This document shows positions 1-8,869 of a stretch of 13,325 nt of DNA, piece by piece. The notes under the pieces are model-generated. The model was given only the letters and a program-made list of their open reading frames with translations, had not been told where the DNA came from and ran no database searches. The stretch lies in the NCBI GenBank assembly GCA_033722295.1, contig JAWVZH010000087.1, forward strand, positions 1 to 13,325, in the 5' to 3' direction. Within the stretch, counting starts at the first letter, position 1; each line of letters starts with the position of its first letter. A program made the translations under genes and the position numbers. This stretch comes from JAWVZH01 sp033722295 (GTDB taxonomy: Bacteria; Bacteroidota; Bacteroidia; Chitinophagales; Saprospiraceae).

Positions 1-41
1 CCCAAGGCCACCATGATGCCCAGAATGATGTCAATATACAT
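1..41 (-). CDS. 5' end of a membrane protein gene, possibly CvpA family (partial)
   Basis: On the minus strand an ATG at 41-39 opens a frame that runs off the left edge after 13 complete codons, reading MYIDIILGIMVALG. The motif of an acidic residue, then Ile-Ile-Leu-Gly, then a hydrophobic run resembles the first membrane helix of CvpA-family proteins of Bacteroidota, which typically begin with a (I/L)DIIL stretch. CvpA proteins are small inner-membrane proteins with about four helices, linked in E. coli to colicin V production and envelope stress. Only 14 residues are visible, so the family call is inference from a short match. No Shine-Dalgarno sequence is seen, which is normal for this phylum. 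The gene follows a strong minus-strand terminator, so it is probably a separate transcription unit from the PA-domain gene. Confidence 0.42.
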   Translation of the reverse strand, partial: MYIDIILGIMVAL

Positions 42-157
42 ATTGCAATATTACATGGTTTTACGATAACATAACATATTGGATATTTTACAATTAACGA
101 GGCATGCCTGATGGCGCGGAGCGAAATATCAACATCAATTGACAAGCTCAAAATGAC

Positions 158-197
158 ATAAAAAGCAAAAGGGCCAATGCCAAAGCATTGACCCTTT
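158..197 (-). terminator. Intrinsic terminator of the PA-domain gene
   Basis: The arms at 168-180 and 185-197 pair along 13 bp around a 4-nt loop. The only non-Watson-Crick position (174/191) is a G-U wobble in minus-strand RNA but a C-A mismatch on the plus strand, so the structure is best on the minus strand. On that strand it is followed by TTTTGCTTTTT. It lies about 25 bases after the stop codon at 223-225. Confidence 0.85.
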
Positions 198-222
198 CAT
201 ATGCTATTAAACTTTTGCGAGT

Positions 223-1998
223 TTATTTCACTACAAAAGCCTTTGTTTTCATTCCGTCATCAGCGCGTACGATCAATTCGTAAGTGCCAGATCCCAAATT
301 GGAAACATCGAATTTTTGAGTCAGTTGATGGACACCATCGAACTCTCTGCTGAAAACCTGTCGTCCCATCATATCCACGATCTCGTAAGAGAGCATCTCA
401 TTATTGAGCTTGGTAAGCTCGACCTCCAGGGCGATCACGTCCGTAGCAGGATTTGGATAAAGATTTATCCTTGCTTCGTCATCAGATAGTTCTTCTGTCG
501 AAGTCTCTATTTGATTGACATAGATCGCTGTAGCATTGGATCCCCAAAAATCAGTGAATAGTCCGATAGCATCGAAATCGGCACCTGCAGGTCCGAACGA
601 AGTGGTCTGAGCATATGGCAGTTGGGCGTCGTTGTATGTGCCATTAGGTATGGCCACATTATTGATATATTGATTGAGGTCTGCGCCTTCGTCAAAGCCG
701 AAGAAAACAAGATTCAATCCTTCATATCTGGTTCCGACTACCAATCTTGCTCCATCATCAGGAATCACATAGCCCGGTTCGCCTGTTAAGAGGTCTTCAA
801 CAGGCAAAGTGACCCAGGCTTCTGAGGCGGGGAACGCAGGATCAAAGGACTGTATGCCAAGAGCAACCAATTCAACTTCTGCAGCTGCATAGTTGCCGTC
901 GCCATCATCTACCCAGTTATACATATAGACCACAATATCCACGCCTCCCAGGGTAGGCTCTGAAGTTGAAACATAGAATTGAACACTGTCCACTCTATAG
1001 CCATTTCCATTGGGAAATTCGAAAGAGGTCAGCATCTCTATATTTCCGCCACCAGCTATGGTATAGGCATTCGTCCTCATGGGGCGATTGTTCACTTCAT
1101 CCCACCTTGCCTTGGAATAGACATTGGTTGTCACATTGAGCGCATTGGTGATCTGATTATCGAAGTCAGCATCATCCGTACTGTCGCTTCCAACCGAATA
1201 TGTATACTCGTATCTTCCTTCACCATTGGCTGGCTCAAATTCCGGCAACAGGATCAATTCTGAAGAATCGGTCTGGAGTGAGGTCACCACACCGGCTTCG
1301 TTATACACCTCGGTAGGTGCACCACCATTGATATAATTGATAGTGGTTTCCAGCGTTACATTCGAGGCATCAGCCAGACCTTTGTTCAATACATTTACGC
1401 CTGGTGTGAATACGAAATTACCACTGCCTTCCACCTGGTGAAGCGGGGCAGTACTGTACGGAGGAAAGACCACGGTGCTCGTTCCAATGGAAAGGTCGTT
1501 GTCGAACCTTATGTCACCCATTGACATATTGACTGTTTCTCCCATGGCCAGCTTTTCTTTGATCATCTGACCATCTTCATAGGTGATCATGATAACCGGA
1601 ATGGTCACATTACCACCCTGTGCCCCTGCACCAAGAGTAATAACACCCGCTCCTGGTGTATGATTGGCGATGACCACGGCTGTGGCACCAACATTTTCGG
1701 CATTCAGAGCTTTCTGACCGAATTCGCAACTGCCACGATCGATAAGGGCAAAATTGCCCGCTACCTCGGCACCATTGACCAATGGACCGCAACCTTCAGA
1801 AGGAGCTGCTGAACCATCATCTACGAGCACGAGATCGCCTGTCCAGACGCTGTCAGTTAGAAATGCACCCCAGCTGGCGGTCTGGCCAAATTCAATGGCC
1901 CCCTCACAATCTTCCGGGGAGTTGATGATCACGAATTGGGCATTGAGCCCGAAAGTGATCATGGTTAATACAATTAAAGAGAGTAAATTTTTACGCAT
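223..1998 (-). CDS. Secreted PA-domain protein with T9SS type A sorting domain
   Basis: 591 residues from the chosen start. The frame extends 14 codons further upstream, but the internal Met at 1998-1996 begins a textbook signal peptide (MRKNLLSLIVLTMITFGLNAQ), so it is preferred. Residues about 70-155 form a protease-associated (PA) domain, with the typical FALIDRGSCEFGQKALNAE stretch at 83-101 and the hydrophobic TAVVIAN strand. Residues about 165-270 look like an Ig/CARDB-type beta domain. The middle, to about 500, is an Asp/Gly-rich beta region I do not recognise. Residues 511-591 are a T9SS type A C-terminal sorting domain, starting NLYPNPATD and ending in KAFVVK. The protein should cross the outer membrane through T9SS and be released or anchored on the surface. 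PA domains usually accompany peptidases, yet no protease catalytic motif is seen, so it may bind proteins or substrates rather than cleave them. Confidence 0.9.
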   Translation of the reverse strand: MRKNLLSLIVLTMITFGLNAQFVIINSPEDCEGAIEFGQTASWGAFLTDSVWTGDLVLVDDGSAAPSEGCGPLVNGAEVAGNFALIDRGSCEFGQKALNAENVGATAVVIANHTPGAGVITLGAGAQGGNVTIPVIMITYEDGQMIKEKLAMGETVNMSMGDIRFDNDLSIGTSTVVFPPYSTAPLHQVEGSGNFVFTPGVNVLNKGLADASNVTLETTINYINGGAPTEVYNEAGVVTSLQTDSSELILLPEFEPANGEGRYEYTYSVGSDSTDDADFDNQITNALNVTTNVYSKARWDEVNNRPMRTNAYTIAGGGNIEMLTSFEFPNGNGYRVDSVQFYVSTSEPTLGGVDIVVYMYNWVDDGDGNYAAAEVELVALGIQSFDPAFPASEAWVTLPVEDLLTGEPGYVIPDDGARLVVGTRYEGLNLVFFGFDEGADLNQYINNVAIPNGTYNDAQLPYAQTTSFGPAGADFDAIGLFTDFWGSNATAIYVNQIETSTEELSDDEARINLYPNPATDVIALEVELTKLNNEMLSYEIVDMMGRQVFSREFDGVHQLTQKFDVSNLGSGTYELIVRADDGMKTKAFVVK

Positions 1999-2281
1999 AG
2001 TAATCAAGGTTTTTTCATTAATCAGCCTATTAAGGTACATAACTTACAAAATTTTGATGCTACCTTTTAATACTTTTTATCAAAATGATCTCCTGCATGT
2101 ACAAGAATTCTAAAAATTTAGCACTCTAGGTCGTTCAGCGAACAATAGAATCTGCTCATATCATCCACTATATAAGCGTCTTTTAGTGGTGAATTTCGTA
2201 TTTTCCGATTTCAGAAGATGCACTGTTGCACCCCTCTTGGATTTAAAAAATTATATTCTGAACTTTTAACCCATTCGAATT
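1999..2281. other. Divergent intergenic region between two T9SS cargo genes
   Basis: This 283-bp AT-rich gap should hold promoters for both divergent genes. No RNA gene or convincing small ORF is seen. CCACTA at 2165-2170 and TAGTGG at 2184-2189 form a 6-bp inverted repeat with a 13-nt spacer, which could be an operator or chance. On the plus strand, TTGG at 2237-2240 followed by the AT-rich TATATTCTG near 2252-2260 loosely resembles a Bacteroidota promoter, about 20 bases before the ATG at 2282. It does not match the consensus well enough to call. Confidence 0.4.
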
Positions 2282-4195
2282 ATGAAGAGAAGCTTACTAA
2301 CTAACCTAGTTCTTGTAGCTCTGCTCGCCGGAGCCTTTAATCTGGGGGCTCAGAAGGCACCTCAGGTGAAGGAAGAGGTCATGAAAGATGCGCCCTTTTT
2401 GAAAATAAATTATACTGGCACAGAGGTCCTGGACATTGAGGAGAGCAAATTGCAGACTCGCTATCCCGGGTTCGCTATTGGAAGAACGTTCTATGACCTT
2501 CAGACCAATGGCAGTAACCAGAACAGGATCACTGTACATGGAAGTAATGAAGTCAGTGCGGTGTGGACGATGTCACTTGATGAGTTCAACGCCTCATTTC
2601 CCAATCGGGGAACTGGCTATAACACATATGATGGTGGTGCCTGGGGCCCCCAGCCCGCCAATCGGTTGGAGACACGCCGTATCGGCTGGCCGGGTATAAA
2701 TGTAGCGGATGACGGTACAGCCATAGTGGTTTCCCACGTTTCTGATCCGGTATTTAATAATGAGGTTTGGATCACTTCCAAGTCTCAGGGAGGCGCTTGG
2801 ACAGAAGCTGCGATAGACAGTGATGTTCCCGATCTCGTGGGACATCTCTGGCCGAGATCCATAATTTCGGAAGATGGCAAATTACACGTGTTTGCTCTAA
2901 CAACTCCAGTAGCTAATAATGGCGGAATCTACGAAGGGGTGGATGGTCATCTGCTTTACTTCAGGTCGGCCGATAATGGTCAATTCTGGGAGGTCAAAGA
3001 TATGATCCTTCCCGGACTGGACAGTTCCAATTATACAAGCATGAGTGCTGACGCGTATGCTCTGGATGCCAATGCGGGCGTTATTGCTTTCGCGCATTTT
3101 GATGACTGGAATGATATTACCTTATACAAGTCTACCGATGGTGGTGACAACTGGCAGCGCATCATCGTCAATGACTTTCCTTTGGAAAAATATGAAATAG
3201 ATGAAGGCTACACCATCGATGATATTGGTGGTGTGGATACTCTCGGACCGGGTGGCTCTCCAAACGCAGACTCTACAGCTTTAAAGGCCATCTATACTTC
3301 TGATAACGCGGGTAGCGTAGTTGTAGATAATACTGGGAAGGTGCATGTGTGGTTTGGTGAGATGTATGTCGCAGATGGCAATACAACTGACGGTGTATCA
3401 AGCTTCTATCCTGCAACAAATGGATTGGCTTACTGGAACGAGGATATGGTCGGTGAGAGACCGGTCACAATTACAGGAGCTCTGGATATAGATGGTAACG
3501 GAGTACTGGATATATCTTCAATTGACAATATTGCGACCTACTTCTTCTCATTGTCTTCCATGCCCAACGCGGCAGTTGATGAGAATGATCATTTGTACCT
3601 GACCTATGCGGCGGTAATGGAAAATTATACTTCCGTTGATTTGCAGCATTATCGTCACGTATATCTGATGAAATCGGAAGATGGTGGAGAAACCTGGACC
3701 GAACCCTTTGACGTGATCAATGAAGACCTCTTTGGTGATCCTAGCTTATTCGCCTTTGTAGAGGCTGTTTTTCCAACAATAAGTGTAGATAATCAGCACC
3801 TTCATCTTATATTTCAACAAGATTTTGAACCAGGACTTGCAGTAAGAGGAGATGAAGACCCGGTCTTCGAAAATGAGATCGTTTACCTCAGATTCGACAA
3901 GAACAATCTGACGCTTGTAGAAAACGTGGTTTCACCTGAAACACTTGACATGAGCGTAGCGCCCAATCCGGCAGCCGATGTGTCAAGACTTTCTTATACG
4001 CTTGATCAGGAGGCCGCTGTACAGGTGGAAATACTGAACCTGGAAGGCAAAACGCTATATTCCCGGGATCTGGGTACCAGGGCTTCTGGTAGTTACACTG
4101 ACGAATTGAACATTGATCATTTGCAGACCGGCATTTACATGTGCAAACTTCGCACAGGCAAGAATGCTGCCACAGTAAAATTGGTCATAGAATAA
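2282..4195 (+). CDS. Secreted Asp-box (BNR/sialidase-fold) propeller protein with T9SS sorting domain
   Basis: 637 residues. A signal peptide (about 1-24, ending LGAQ) is followed by a beta-propeller-like body with Asp-box (BNR) motifs of the form S-x-D-x-G-x-x-W at 229-236, 284-291 and 465-472. A degenerate copy lies at 166-173 (S-x-S-x-G-x-x-W). Such motifs mark sialidase-like and other six-bladed propellers. I could not identify a sialidase catalytic set (Arg triad, Tyr/Glu), so enzymatic activity is not claimed. Between blades, residues 402-410 (DIDGNGVLD) match the calcium-binding loop of dockerin or thrombospondin type 3 repeats. Residues about 557-637 are a T9SS type A sorting domain (VAPNPAADVSRLSY onward, ending KLVIE). 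It is expected on the cell surface or outside. Transcription ends at the hairpin directly downstream, so it is probably monocistronic. Confidence 0.9.
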   Translation: MKRSLLTNLVLVALLAGAFNLGAQKAPQVKEEVMKDAPFLKINYTGTEVLDIEESKLQTRYPGFAIGRTFYDLQTNGSNQNRITVHGSNEVSAVWTMSLDEFNASFPNRGTGYNTYDGGAWGPQPANRLETRRIGWPGINVADDGTAIVVSHVSDPVFNNEVWITSKSQGGAWTEAAIDSDVPDLVGHLWPRSIISEDGKLHVFALTTPVANNGGIYEGVDGHLLYFRSADNGQFWEVKDMILPGLDSSNYTSMSADAYALDANAGVIAFAHFDDWNDITLYKSTDGGDNWQRIIVNDFPLEKYEIDEGYTIDDIGGVDTLGPGGSPNADSTALKAIYTSDNAGSVVVDNTGKVHVWFGEMYVADGNTTDGVSSFYPATNGLAYWNEDMVGERPVTITGALDIDGNGVLDISSIDNIATYFFSLSSMPNAAVDENDHLYLTYAAVMENYTSVDLQHYRHVYLMKSEDGGETWTEPFDVINEDLFGDPSLFAFVEAVFPTISVDNQHLHLIFQQDFEPGLAVRGDEDPVFENEIVYLRFDKNNLTLVENVVSPETLDMSVAPNPAADVSRLSYTLDQEAAVQVEILNLEGKTLYSRDLGTRASGSYTDELNIDHLQTGIYMCKLRTGKNAATVKLVIE

Positions 4196-4217
4196 TATAA
4201 CTTCAAGAACCTATTGG

Positions 4218-4257
4218 AAAAGCGGATGGGTCATTGACCGGTCCGCTTTTTTATTTG
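4218..4257 (+). terminator. Intrinsic terminator after the Asp-box protein gene
   Basis: AAAAGCGGA at 4218-4226 pairs perfectly with TCCGCTTTT at 4242-4250. An inner GGTC/GACC pairing (4229-4232 with 4236-4239) extends the hairpin, and the run of six T ends at 4252. The stop codon ends at 4195, so the hairpin begins 22 bases downstream. Confidence 0.88.
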
Positions 4258-4380
4258 TTCTCATCTACGCTAATCAACCCTCTTACGTGCTATAATGTGG
4301 AGAACATTTTAAATATTTTCATAATATGTTTAATTTTATCGACCGGAACAAGTTTCGGGTGTTTCGCCGTTAAATAGATG

Positions 4381-4407
4381 GCATCGAGGCCATTGAGACC
4401 GCGATGC
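4381..4407 (+). other. Possible leader hairpin before parE
   Basis: GCATCG at 4381-4386 pairs with CGATGC at 4402-4407. After one A/G mismatch, GG at 4388-4389 pairs with CC at 4399-4400. The structure ends 18 bases before the chosen parE start at 4426, so it would sit in the 5' leader. No T-run follows it, so it is not an intrinsic terminator. If translation instead began at the ATG at 4378, this stretch would be coding. Confidence 0.3.
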
Positions 4408-4425
4408 AGTGAATTATATAAACTC

Positions 4426-6324
4426 ATGGCTCAGGAAGTAAGGTATACCGAAGAAAACATCAGGTCGCTTGATTGGAAAGAACACATCCGAATGCGGCCG
4501 GGCATGTACATTGGGAAGTTGGGAGATGGATCCTCACCTGATGATGGCATTTATGTGCTATTGAAGGAGGTAGTGGATAACTGCATCGACGAATATGTCA
4601 TGGGTCATGGAAAGGTCATAGAGGTCAGGATTGAGGAAGGTAAGGTGAGCGTCAGGGATTACGGCCGCGGCATTCCATTAGGAAAGGTGGTCGACTGCGT
4701 CTCCAAGATCAACACCGGAGGTAAATACGACAGCAAGGCCTTTAAGAAATCAGTGGGCTTAAACGGAGTTGGAACGAAAGCGGTAAATGCCCTTTCCGAG
4801 GAGTTCGTCGTCCAGTCCATACGAGAGGGTAAGACCAAGGTGGCAGAGTTCAATCTCGGCGATATTGTCAAGGACCAGAAGCTTGTTAAAACGAAAGACC
4901 GAAATGGAACACTGGTCGAATTTGTTCCAGATAAGACGATATTCAAGAAGTATCGCTATATACCCGAATTTGTGGAGAACCAGCTCTGGAATTACGTCTA
5001 TCTCAATGCCGGTCTAAAGATCCATTTTAATGGCAAGACGCTCTACTCAAAAAACGGTCTAAAAGATCTACTGGAGAAGAAGACAAAATCCGAGGGATTG
5101 AGATACCCTATCATTCATCTGAAAGGGGATGATATCGAAATGGCCCTTTCGCATGGTCAGCATTACGGGGAGCAATACTACAGCTTTGTCAATGGTCAGA
5201 ATACAACACAGGGCGGAACGCATCTTTCTGCATTTCGCGAAGCGATCACCAAGACTGTCAGAGAACATTTTGGTAAGAATTTCGACTCGCGCGATGTACA
5301 GGCAGCCATTGTTGGTGCGATTAGTATCAGGGTCGAAGAGCCGGTTTTCGAATCTCAGACCAAGACCAAACTGGGTTCTCTGAATGTGGCACCGGATGGT
5401 GTAACGATAAGGACCTTTGTCGTGGACTTCGTCCGTCGTGAACTGGATAATTACCTCCACAAAAATCCTGAAACTGCGAAAGCCCTTCTCAAGAGAATAA
5501 CACAATCAGAAAGGGAGAGAAAGGAGATCGCAGGGGTTAAGAAGTTGGCTAATGAAAGGGCTAAAAAGGCCAATTTACATAATAAGAAATTGCGTGATTG
5601 CCGTGTACATTACAGCGACAAACGGGGGGATGAAGAGAAAAAGAAGAACACCACGATCTTCATAACAGAGGGAGATTCAGCTTCAGGGTCCATCACTAAG
5701 GCACGTGATGTCCAGACTCAGGCGGTTTTTAGCCTCAGGGGCAAACCCCTGAATTGTCATAGCCTGACCAAGAAGGTCGTATATGAGAACGAGGAGTTCA
5801 ATCTACTGCAACATGCTCTTGATATCGAGGACAACCTCGAAGATCTGAGATATAACAGGGTAGTGATCGCTACTGATGCCGACGTGGACGGGATGCACAT
5901 TCGTCTGTTGCTGCTGACCTTCTTCCTGCAGTTCTTCCCGGAGCTCGTAAGGGCTGGACACCTCTTCATACTGGAAACACCACTATTTAGAGTGAGAGAC
6001 AAGAAGAGTACGTTCTATTGTTACAGTGAACAGGAAAAAGAGCAGGCTATTAAAAAGCTGCGAGGCAAGCCTGAGATCACCAGATTCAAAGGGCTGGGTG
6101 AGATCTCGCCAGATGAATTTGCAGATTTCATAGGTGACGATATTAGATTGGAGCCCGTTATTCTTAATGAGGATACGCCGATTGACGAACTCCTGAAATA
6201 CTATATGGGCAAGAATACACAGGACAGACAAAACTTCGTTATCGATAATCTAAAGGTTGAACTGGATGTCGAGCCGTCACTTGAGGAAAAGAAGGAGGAA
6301 GAACTAGCTCCTGTTGAAGCCTGA
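4426..6324 (+). CDS. parE: DNA topoisomerase IV subunit B
   Basis: 632 residues from the ATG at 4426. The frame reaches back to an ATG at 4378, but those 16 extra residues are unlike the family, whereas MAQEVRYTEENIRSLDWKEH is a typical ParE start in Bacteroidota. The GHKL ATPase shows the N box EVVDNCIDE (48-56, Asn52), the G1 box with DYGRGIP (78-84), the glycine-rich lid VGLNGVGTKAV (110-120), and the QTKTKL sensor loop (311-316) of the transducer domain. The TOPRIM domain has EGDSASGS (415-422) and TDADVDG (483-489) for Mg2+ binding, then RFKGLGE (553-559) and YMGKNTQDRQ (593-602). With ParC it forms the A2B2 enzyme that unlinks replicated chromosomes using ATP. The LDWKEHIRMRPGMYIG start and absence of a large TOPRIM insert distinguish it from GyrB. 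A short acidic tail follows. parC is not next to it; lon follows after 136 bp. Confidence 0.97.
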   Translation: MAQEVRYTEENIRSLDWKEHIRMRPGMYIGKLGDGSSPDDGIYVLLKEVVDNCIDEYVMGHGKVIEVRIEEGKVSVRDYGRGIPLGKVVDCVSKINTGGKYDSKAFKKSVGLNGVGTKAVNALSEEFVVQSIREGKTKVAEFNLGDIVKDQKLVKTKDRNGTLVEFVPDKTIFKKYRYIPEFVENQLWNYVYLNAGLKIHFNGKTLYSKNGLKDLLEKKTKSEGLRYPIIHLKGDDIEMALSHGQHYGEQYYSFVNGQNTTQGGTHLSAFREAITKTVREHFGKNFDSRDVQAAIVGAISIRVEEPVFESQTKTKLGSLNVAPDGVTIRTFVVDFVRRELDNYLHKNPETAKALLKRITQSERERKEIAGVKKLANERAKKANLHNKKLRDCRVHYSDKRGDEEKKKNTTIFITEGDSASGSITKARDVQTQAVFSLRGKPLNCHSLTKKVVYENEEFNLLQHALDIEDNLEDLRYNRVVIATDADVDGMHIRLLLLTFFLQFFPELVRAGHLFILETPLFRVRDKKSTFYCYSEQEKEQAIKKLRGKPEITRFKGLGEISPDEFADFIGDDIRLEPVILNEDTPIDELLKYYMGKNTQDRQNFVIDNLKVELDVEPSLEEKKEEELAPVEA

Positions 6325-6438
6325 CGTTTTGTCGTATAATCCCGGACATATTCTGCATTAATCTGCCAATTTGTTAGTATATGGCATGAGGAACACATTT
6401 TGATGTTGTCTAATATCAAGGTAGGTTTAGCCTATCTC

Positions 6439-6446
6439 TACTTTTG
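6439..6446 (+). promoter_or_regulatory. Possible -7 promoter element of lon
   Basis: TACTTTTG exactly matches TAnnTTTG, the -7 consensus for the primary sigma factor of Bacteroidota, and lies 14 bases before the lon ATG. No good TTTG -33 element is seen at the usual 19-21-base spacing (a TTG at 6406-6408 is too far upstream), so support is partial. It would give a very short leader and separate lon from parE transcription. Confidence 0.3.
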
Positions 6447-6460
6447 AATACAAGAAAAAT

Positions 6461-8869
6461 ATGTTTGACGATTATATATTTTCGGATGTAAAGGAGGACA
6501 CAGAGTTCATGCCGCTCATGTCCATTACCGAGGAAGAAGAAACCGAATCGGGAGATTATCCTGAAGAATTGCCTCTCCTGGCATTGAAGAACACCGTACT
6601 CTTTCCGGGTATTGTAATACCTATCACTATCGGCAGGGACAAATCGATCAAAGCAGTGAATGCTGCTTATAAGGGCGATCGTTTTATCTCTGTTTTTTCT
6701 CAGATACAGATGGAGGACGAGGATCCCGAGACGACGGACCTTTATCAGGTCGGTACCGTTGCCAGGATACTTAAGTTATTGAAAATGCCTGATGGTTCGA
6801 CCACAGCCATATTGCAGGGGCGTCGTAGGTGTAAGATCAATTACGTGACCTCCCAGGAACCCTTTATAAAGGTTGCCCTGCATTATCTGACACATCAGGA
6901 GGCCACGGAAAAAAAGGAGTTTGAGGCCATGATCTCATCGATAAAGGATCAGGCCAAAGAGATCATCGATCTTTCCTCTCAGATCCCTAATGAGGCAGTG
7001 ATGATGTTGAAAAATATCCAGAACGAAAGTTTTCTGCTCAACTTTATTGCGAGTAACATGTCCTCGGATGTGGAAACCAAGCAGGACATTCTGGAGACTG
7101 ATGATCTTCATGAGAAGGCGAAGAAGATTCTCAAGGGAATTAAGGAGGAACTTCAGTTACTCGAGCTCAAACAGCAGATAGAAGGAAAGGTCAAGACCGA
7201 TATTGAGAGGCAACAGCGTGATTATTTTCTTAATCAGCAGTTGAAGACCATCCAGGAAGAACTTGGCCAGAACCCTCAGGAAGAAGAGATCAAAAAACTC
7301 GAGGAGAGGGCCAAGAAGAAAAAGTGGCCGGAAAAGGCTCAACAGCATTTCGAAAGAGAACTGAGCAAGGTGCGTCGCATCAATCCGCAAGTGGCGGAAT
7401 ATAGCGTTCAGCTCAATTACCTCGAATTGATGCTGGACCTGCCCTGGGATGAAGTGAGCAAGGATAATTTTAACCTCAAAAGAGTTAAAAAAATACTGGA
7501 TCAGGATCATTATGGTCTGGAAAAGGTGAAAGAGCGAATACTTGAGCACCTTGCTGTACTGAAACTCAAGGGAGACCTCAAGGCACCAATACTCTGTCTG
7601 GTGGGACCTCCCGGAGTAGGTAAGACTTCTTTGGGTAAGTCTATCGCCAGGGCACTCAACCGGAGTTTTGTCCGTATGTCTTTAGGTGGACTTCACGATG
7701 AATCTGAAATAAGAGGTCACAGAAAGACATATATAGGGGCGATGCCTGGTCGTATTTTGCAATCGGTAAAGAAGGCCAAGACAGGTAATCCCGTATTTAT
7801 CCTTGACGAGATCGACAAGCTCGGCAAGGACTTTCGAGGTGATCCGTCTTCAGCGCTTCTCGAGGTACTCGATCCTGAGCAGAATACCACGTTCTACGAC
7901 AATTATCTTGAACTGGAATACGACCTTTCAAAGGTGCTCTTCATTGCTACAGCCAATTCATTGTCATCTATACAACCTGCATTATTGGATCGTATGGAGA
8001 TCATCGAAATTGCCGGTTACAGCATGGAGGAAAAGGTGGAGATCGCGAAGAAACATCTTGTTCCAAAGCAGGTCGAAGCGCATGGACTGAAGAAAAGTCA
8101 GGCGAGACTGGGCAATGCGGCGTTAAAGAAGATTATTCAGGAGCATACTCGTGAGTCGGGCGTGCGAGAGCTTGACCGAAAGATCGCAGCTGTGATGAGG
8201 CATATCTCCAAGAAGGTGGCTATGGAGGAAGAGTACAAAAAGAGCATATCGGCCGGGGATGTAAAGGACATTCTTGGACCGAGAAAATACAATAAGGAGA
8301 TATACACTCAGACCCAGGTGCCTGGTGTGGCTGTCGGACTTGCCTGGACCAGGTTTGGGGGGGATATTTTGTTCATAGAGTCCAGTGCTATGAAAGGGAA
8401 GGGTAAGTTGACCTTGACCGGAAATCTTGGTGACGTGATGAAGGAAAGTGCATCAACAGCACTGACTTTCATCAAGGCTCACGCTGACAAGCTAGATCTT
8501 GACGAAAGCAGTTTTGAAAAGCAGGATATTCATATCCATGTTCCTGAAGGCGCAATACCAAAAGATGGTCCATCCGCTGGTGTGACTATGTTGGTTTCGC
8601 TCGCTTCCATACTGAAGAAAAAACCGGTCAAATCTTATATGGCTATGACCGGAGAGATCACCCTCAGAGGAAAGGTGTTACCAGTCGGTGGTATCAAAGA
8701 AAAAGTACTGGCGGCACGCCGAGCGGGCTTGAAGACTCTGCTTCTGTGTAAGGACAATCAAAAGGATGTCGATCAGATCGATGAGCAATATCTTGAGGGA
8801 CTGGACTTCATCTATGTGGATCGCATGGAAGAAGTGCTACATCATACTTTGGGTCTTTGGGAATTTTGA
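6461..8869 (+). CDS. lon: ATP-dependent Lon protease (endopeptidase La)
   Basis: 802 residues, the usual length for a LonA. After an acidic leader (about 1-35) the Lon N-terminal substrate-binding domain begins at ELPLLALKNTVLFPG (36-50). A charged coiled-coil helix runs about 215-305. The AAA+ module has Walker A GPPGVGKTS (382-390), the pore loop region SLGGLHDESEIRGHRKTYIG (407-426) and Walker B VFILDE (445-450). The C-terminal protease domain carries the Ser-Lys dyad: Ser705 in PKDGPSAG (700-707) and Lys748 in GGIKEK (743-748). Their spacing of 43 residues equals Ser679-Lys722 of E. coli Lon. The enzyme is a cytoplasmic homohexamer that unfolds and degrades misfolded and regulatory proteins with ATP. 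No residue looks missing. It probably has its own promoter in the 136-bp gap after parE. No clear terminator follows. Confidence 0.98.
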   Translation: MFDDYIFSDVKEDTEFMPLMSITEEEETESGDYPEELPLLALKNTVLFPGIVIPITIGRDKSIKAVNAAYKGDRFISVFSQIQMEDEDPETTDLYQVGTVARILKLLKMPDGSTTAILQGRRRCKINYVTSQEPFIKVALHYLTHQEATEKKEFEAMISSIKDQAKEIIDLSSQIPNEAVMMLKNIQNESFLLNFIASNMSSDVETKQDILETDDLHEKAKKILKGIKEELQLLELKQQIEGKVKTDIERQQRDYFLNQQLKTIQEELGQNPQEEEIKKLEERAKKKKWPEKAQQHFERELSKVRRINPQVAEYSVQLNYLELMLDLPWDEVSKDNFNLKRVKKILDQDHYGLEKVKERILEHLAVLKLKGDLKAPILCLVGPPGVGKTSLGKSIARALNRSFVRMSLGGLHDESEIRGHRKTYIGAMPGRILQSVKKAKTGNPVFILDEIDKLGKDFRGDPSSALLEVLDPEQNTTFYDNYLELEYDLSKVLFIATANSLSSIQPALLDRMEIIEIAGYSMEEKVEIAKKHLVPKQVEAHGLKKSQARLGNAALKKIIQEHTRESGVRELDRKIAAVMRHISKKVAMEEEYKKSISAGDVKDILGPRKYNKEIYTQTQVPGVAVGLAWTRFGGDILFIESSAMKGKGKLTLTGNLGDVMKESASTALTFIKAHADKLDLDESSFEKQDIHIHVPEGAIPKDGPSAGVTMLVSLASILKKKPVKSYMAMTGEITLRGKVLPVGGIKEKVLAARRAGLKTLLLCKDNQKDVDQIDEQYLEGLDFIYVDRMEEVLHHTLGLWEF

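Noticed and set aside
101..108. GGCATGCC palindrome in the gap between the first two minus-strand genes
   Set aside because: A single 8-bp palindrome with no second copy and no clear promoter context.
2282..4195. Sialidase (neuraminidase) activity for the Asp-box protein
   Set aside because: Asp-box motifs are present, but the catalytic Arg triad and Tyr/Glu nucleophile pair could not be placed, so only the fold is claimed.
5068..5505. 145-residue minus-strand open frame inside parE
   Set aside because: It lies wholly opposite a highly conserved coding region, has no recognisable domain and is best explained as a shadow of parE.
7157..7549. 130-residue minus-strand open frame inside lon
   Set aside because: The low-complexity Leu/Phe-rich product mirrors the Lys/Glu-rich coiled coil of Lon on the other strand.
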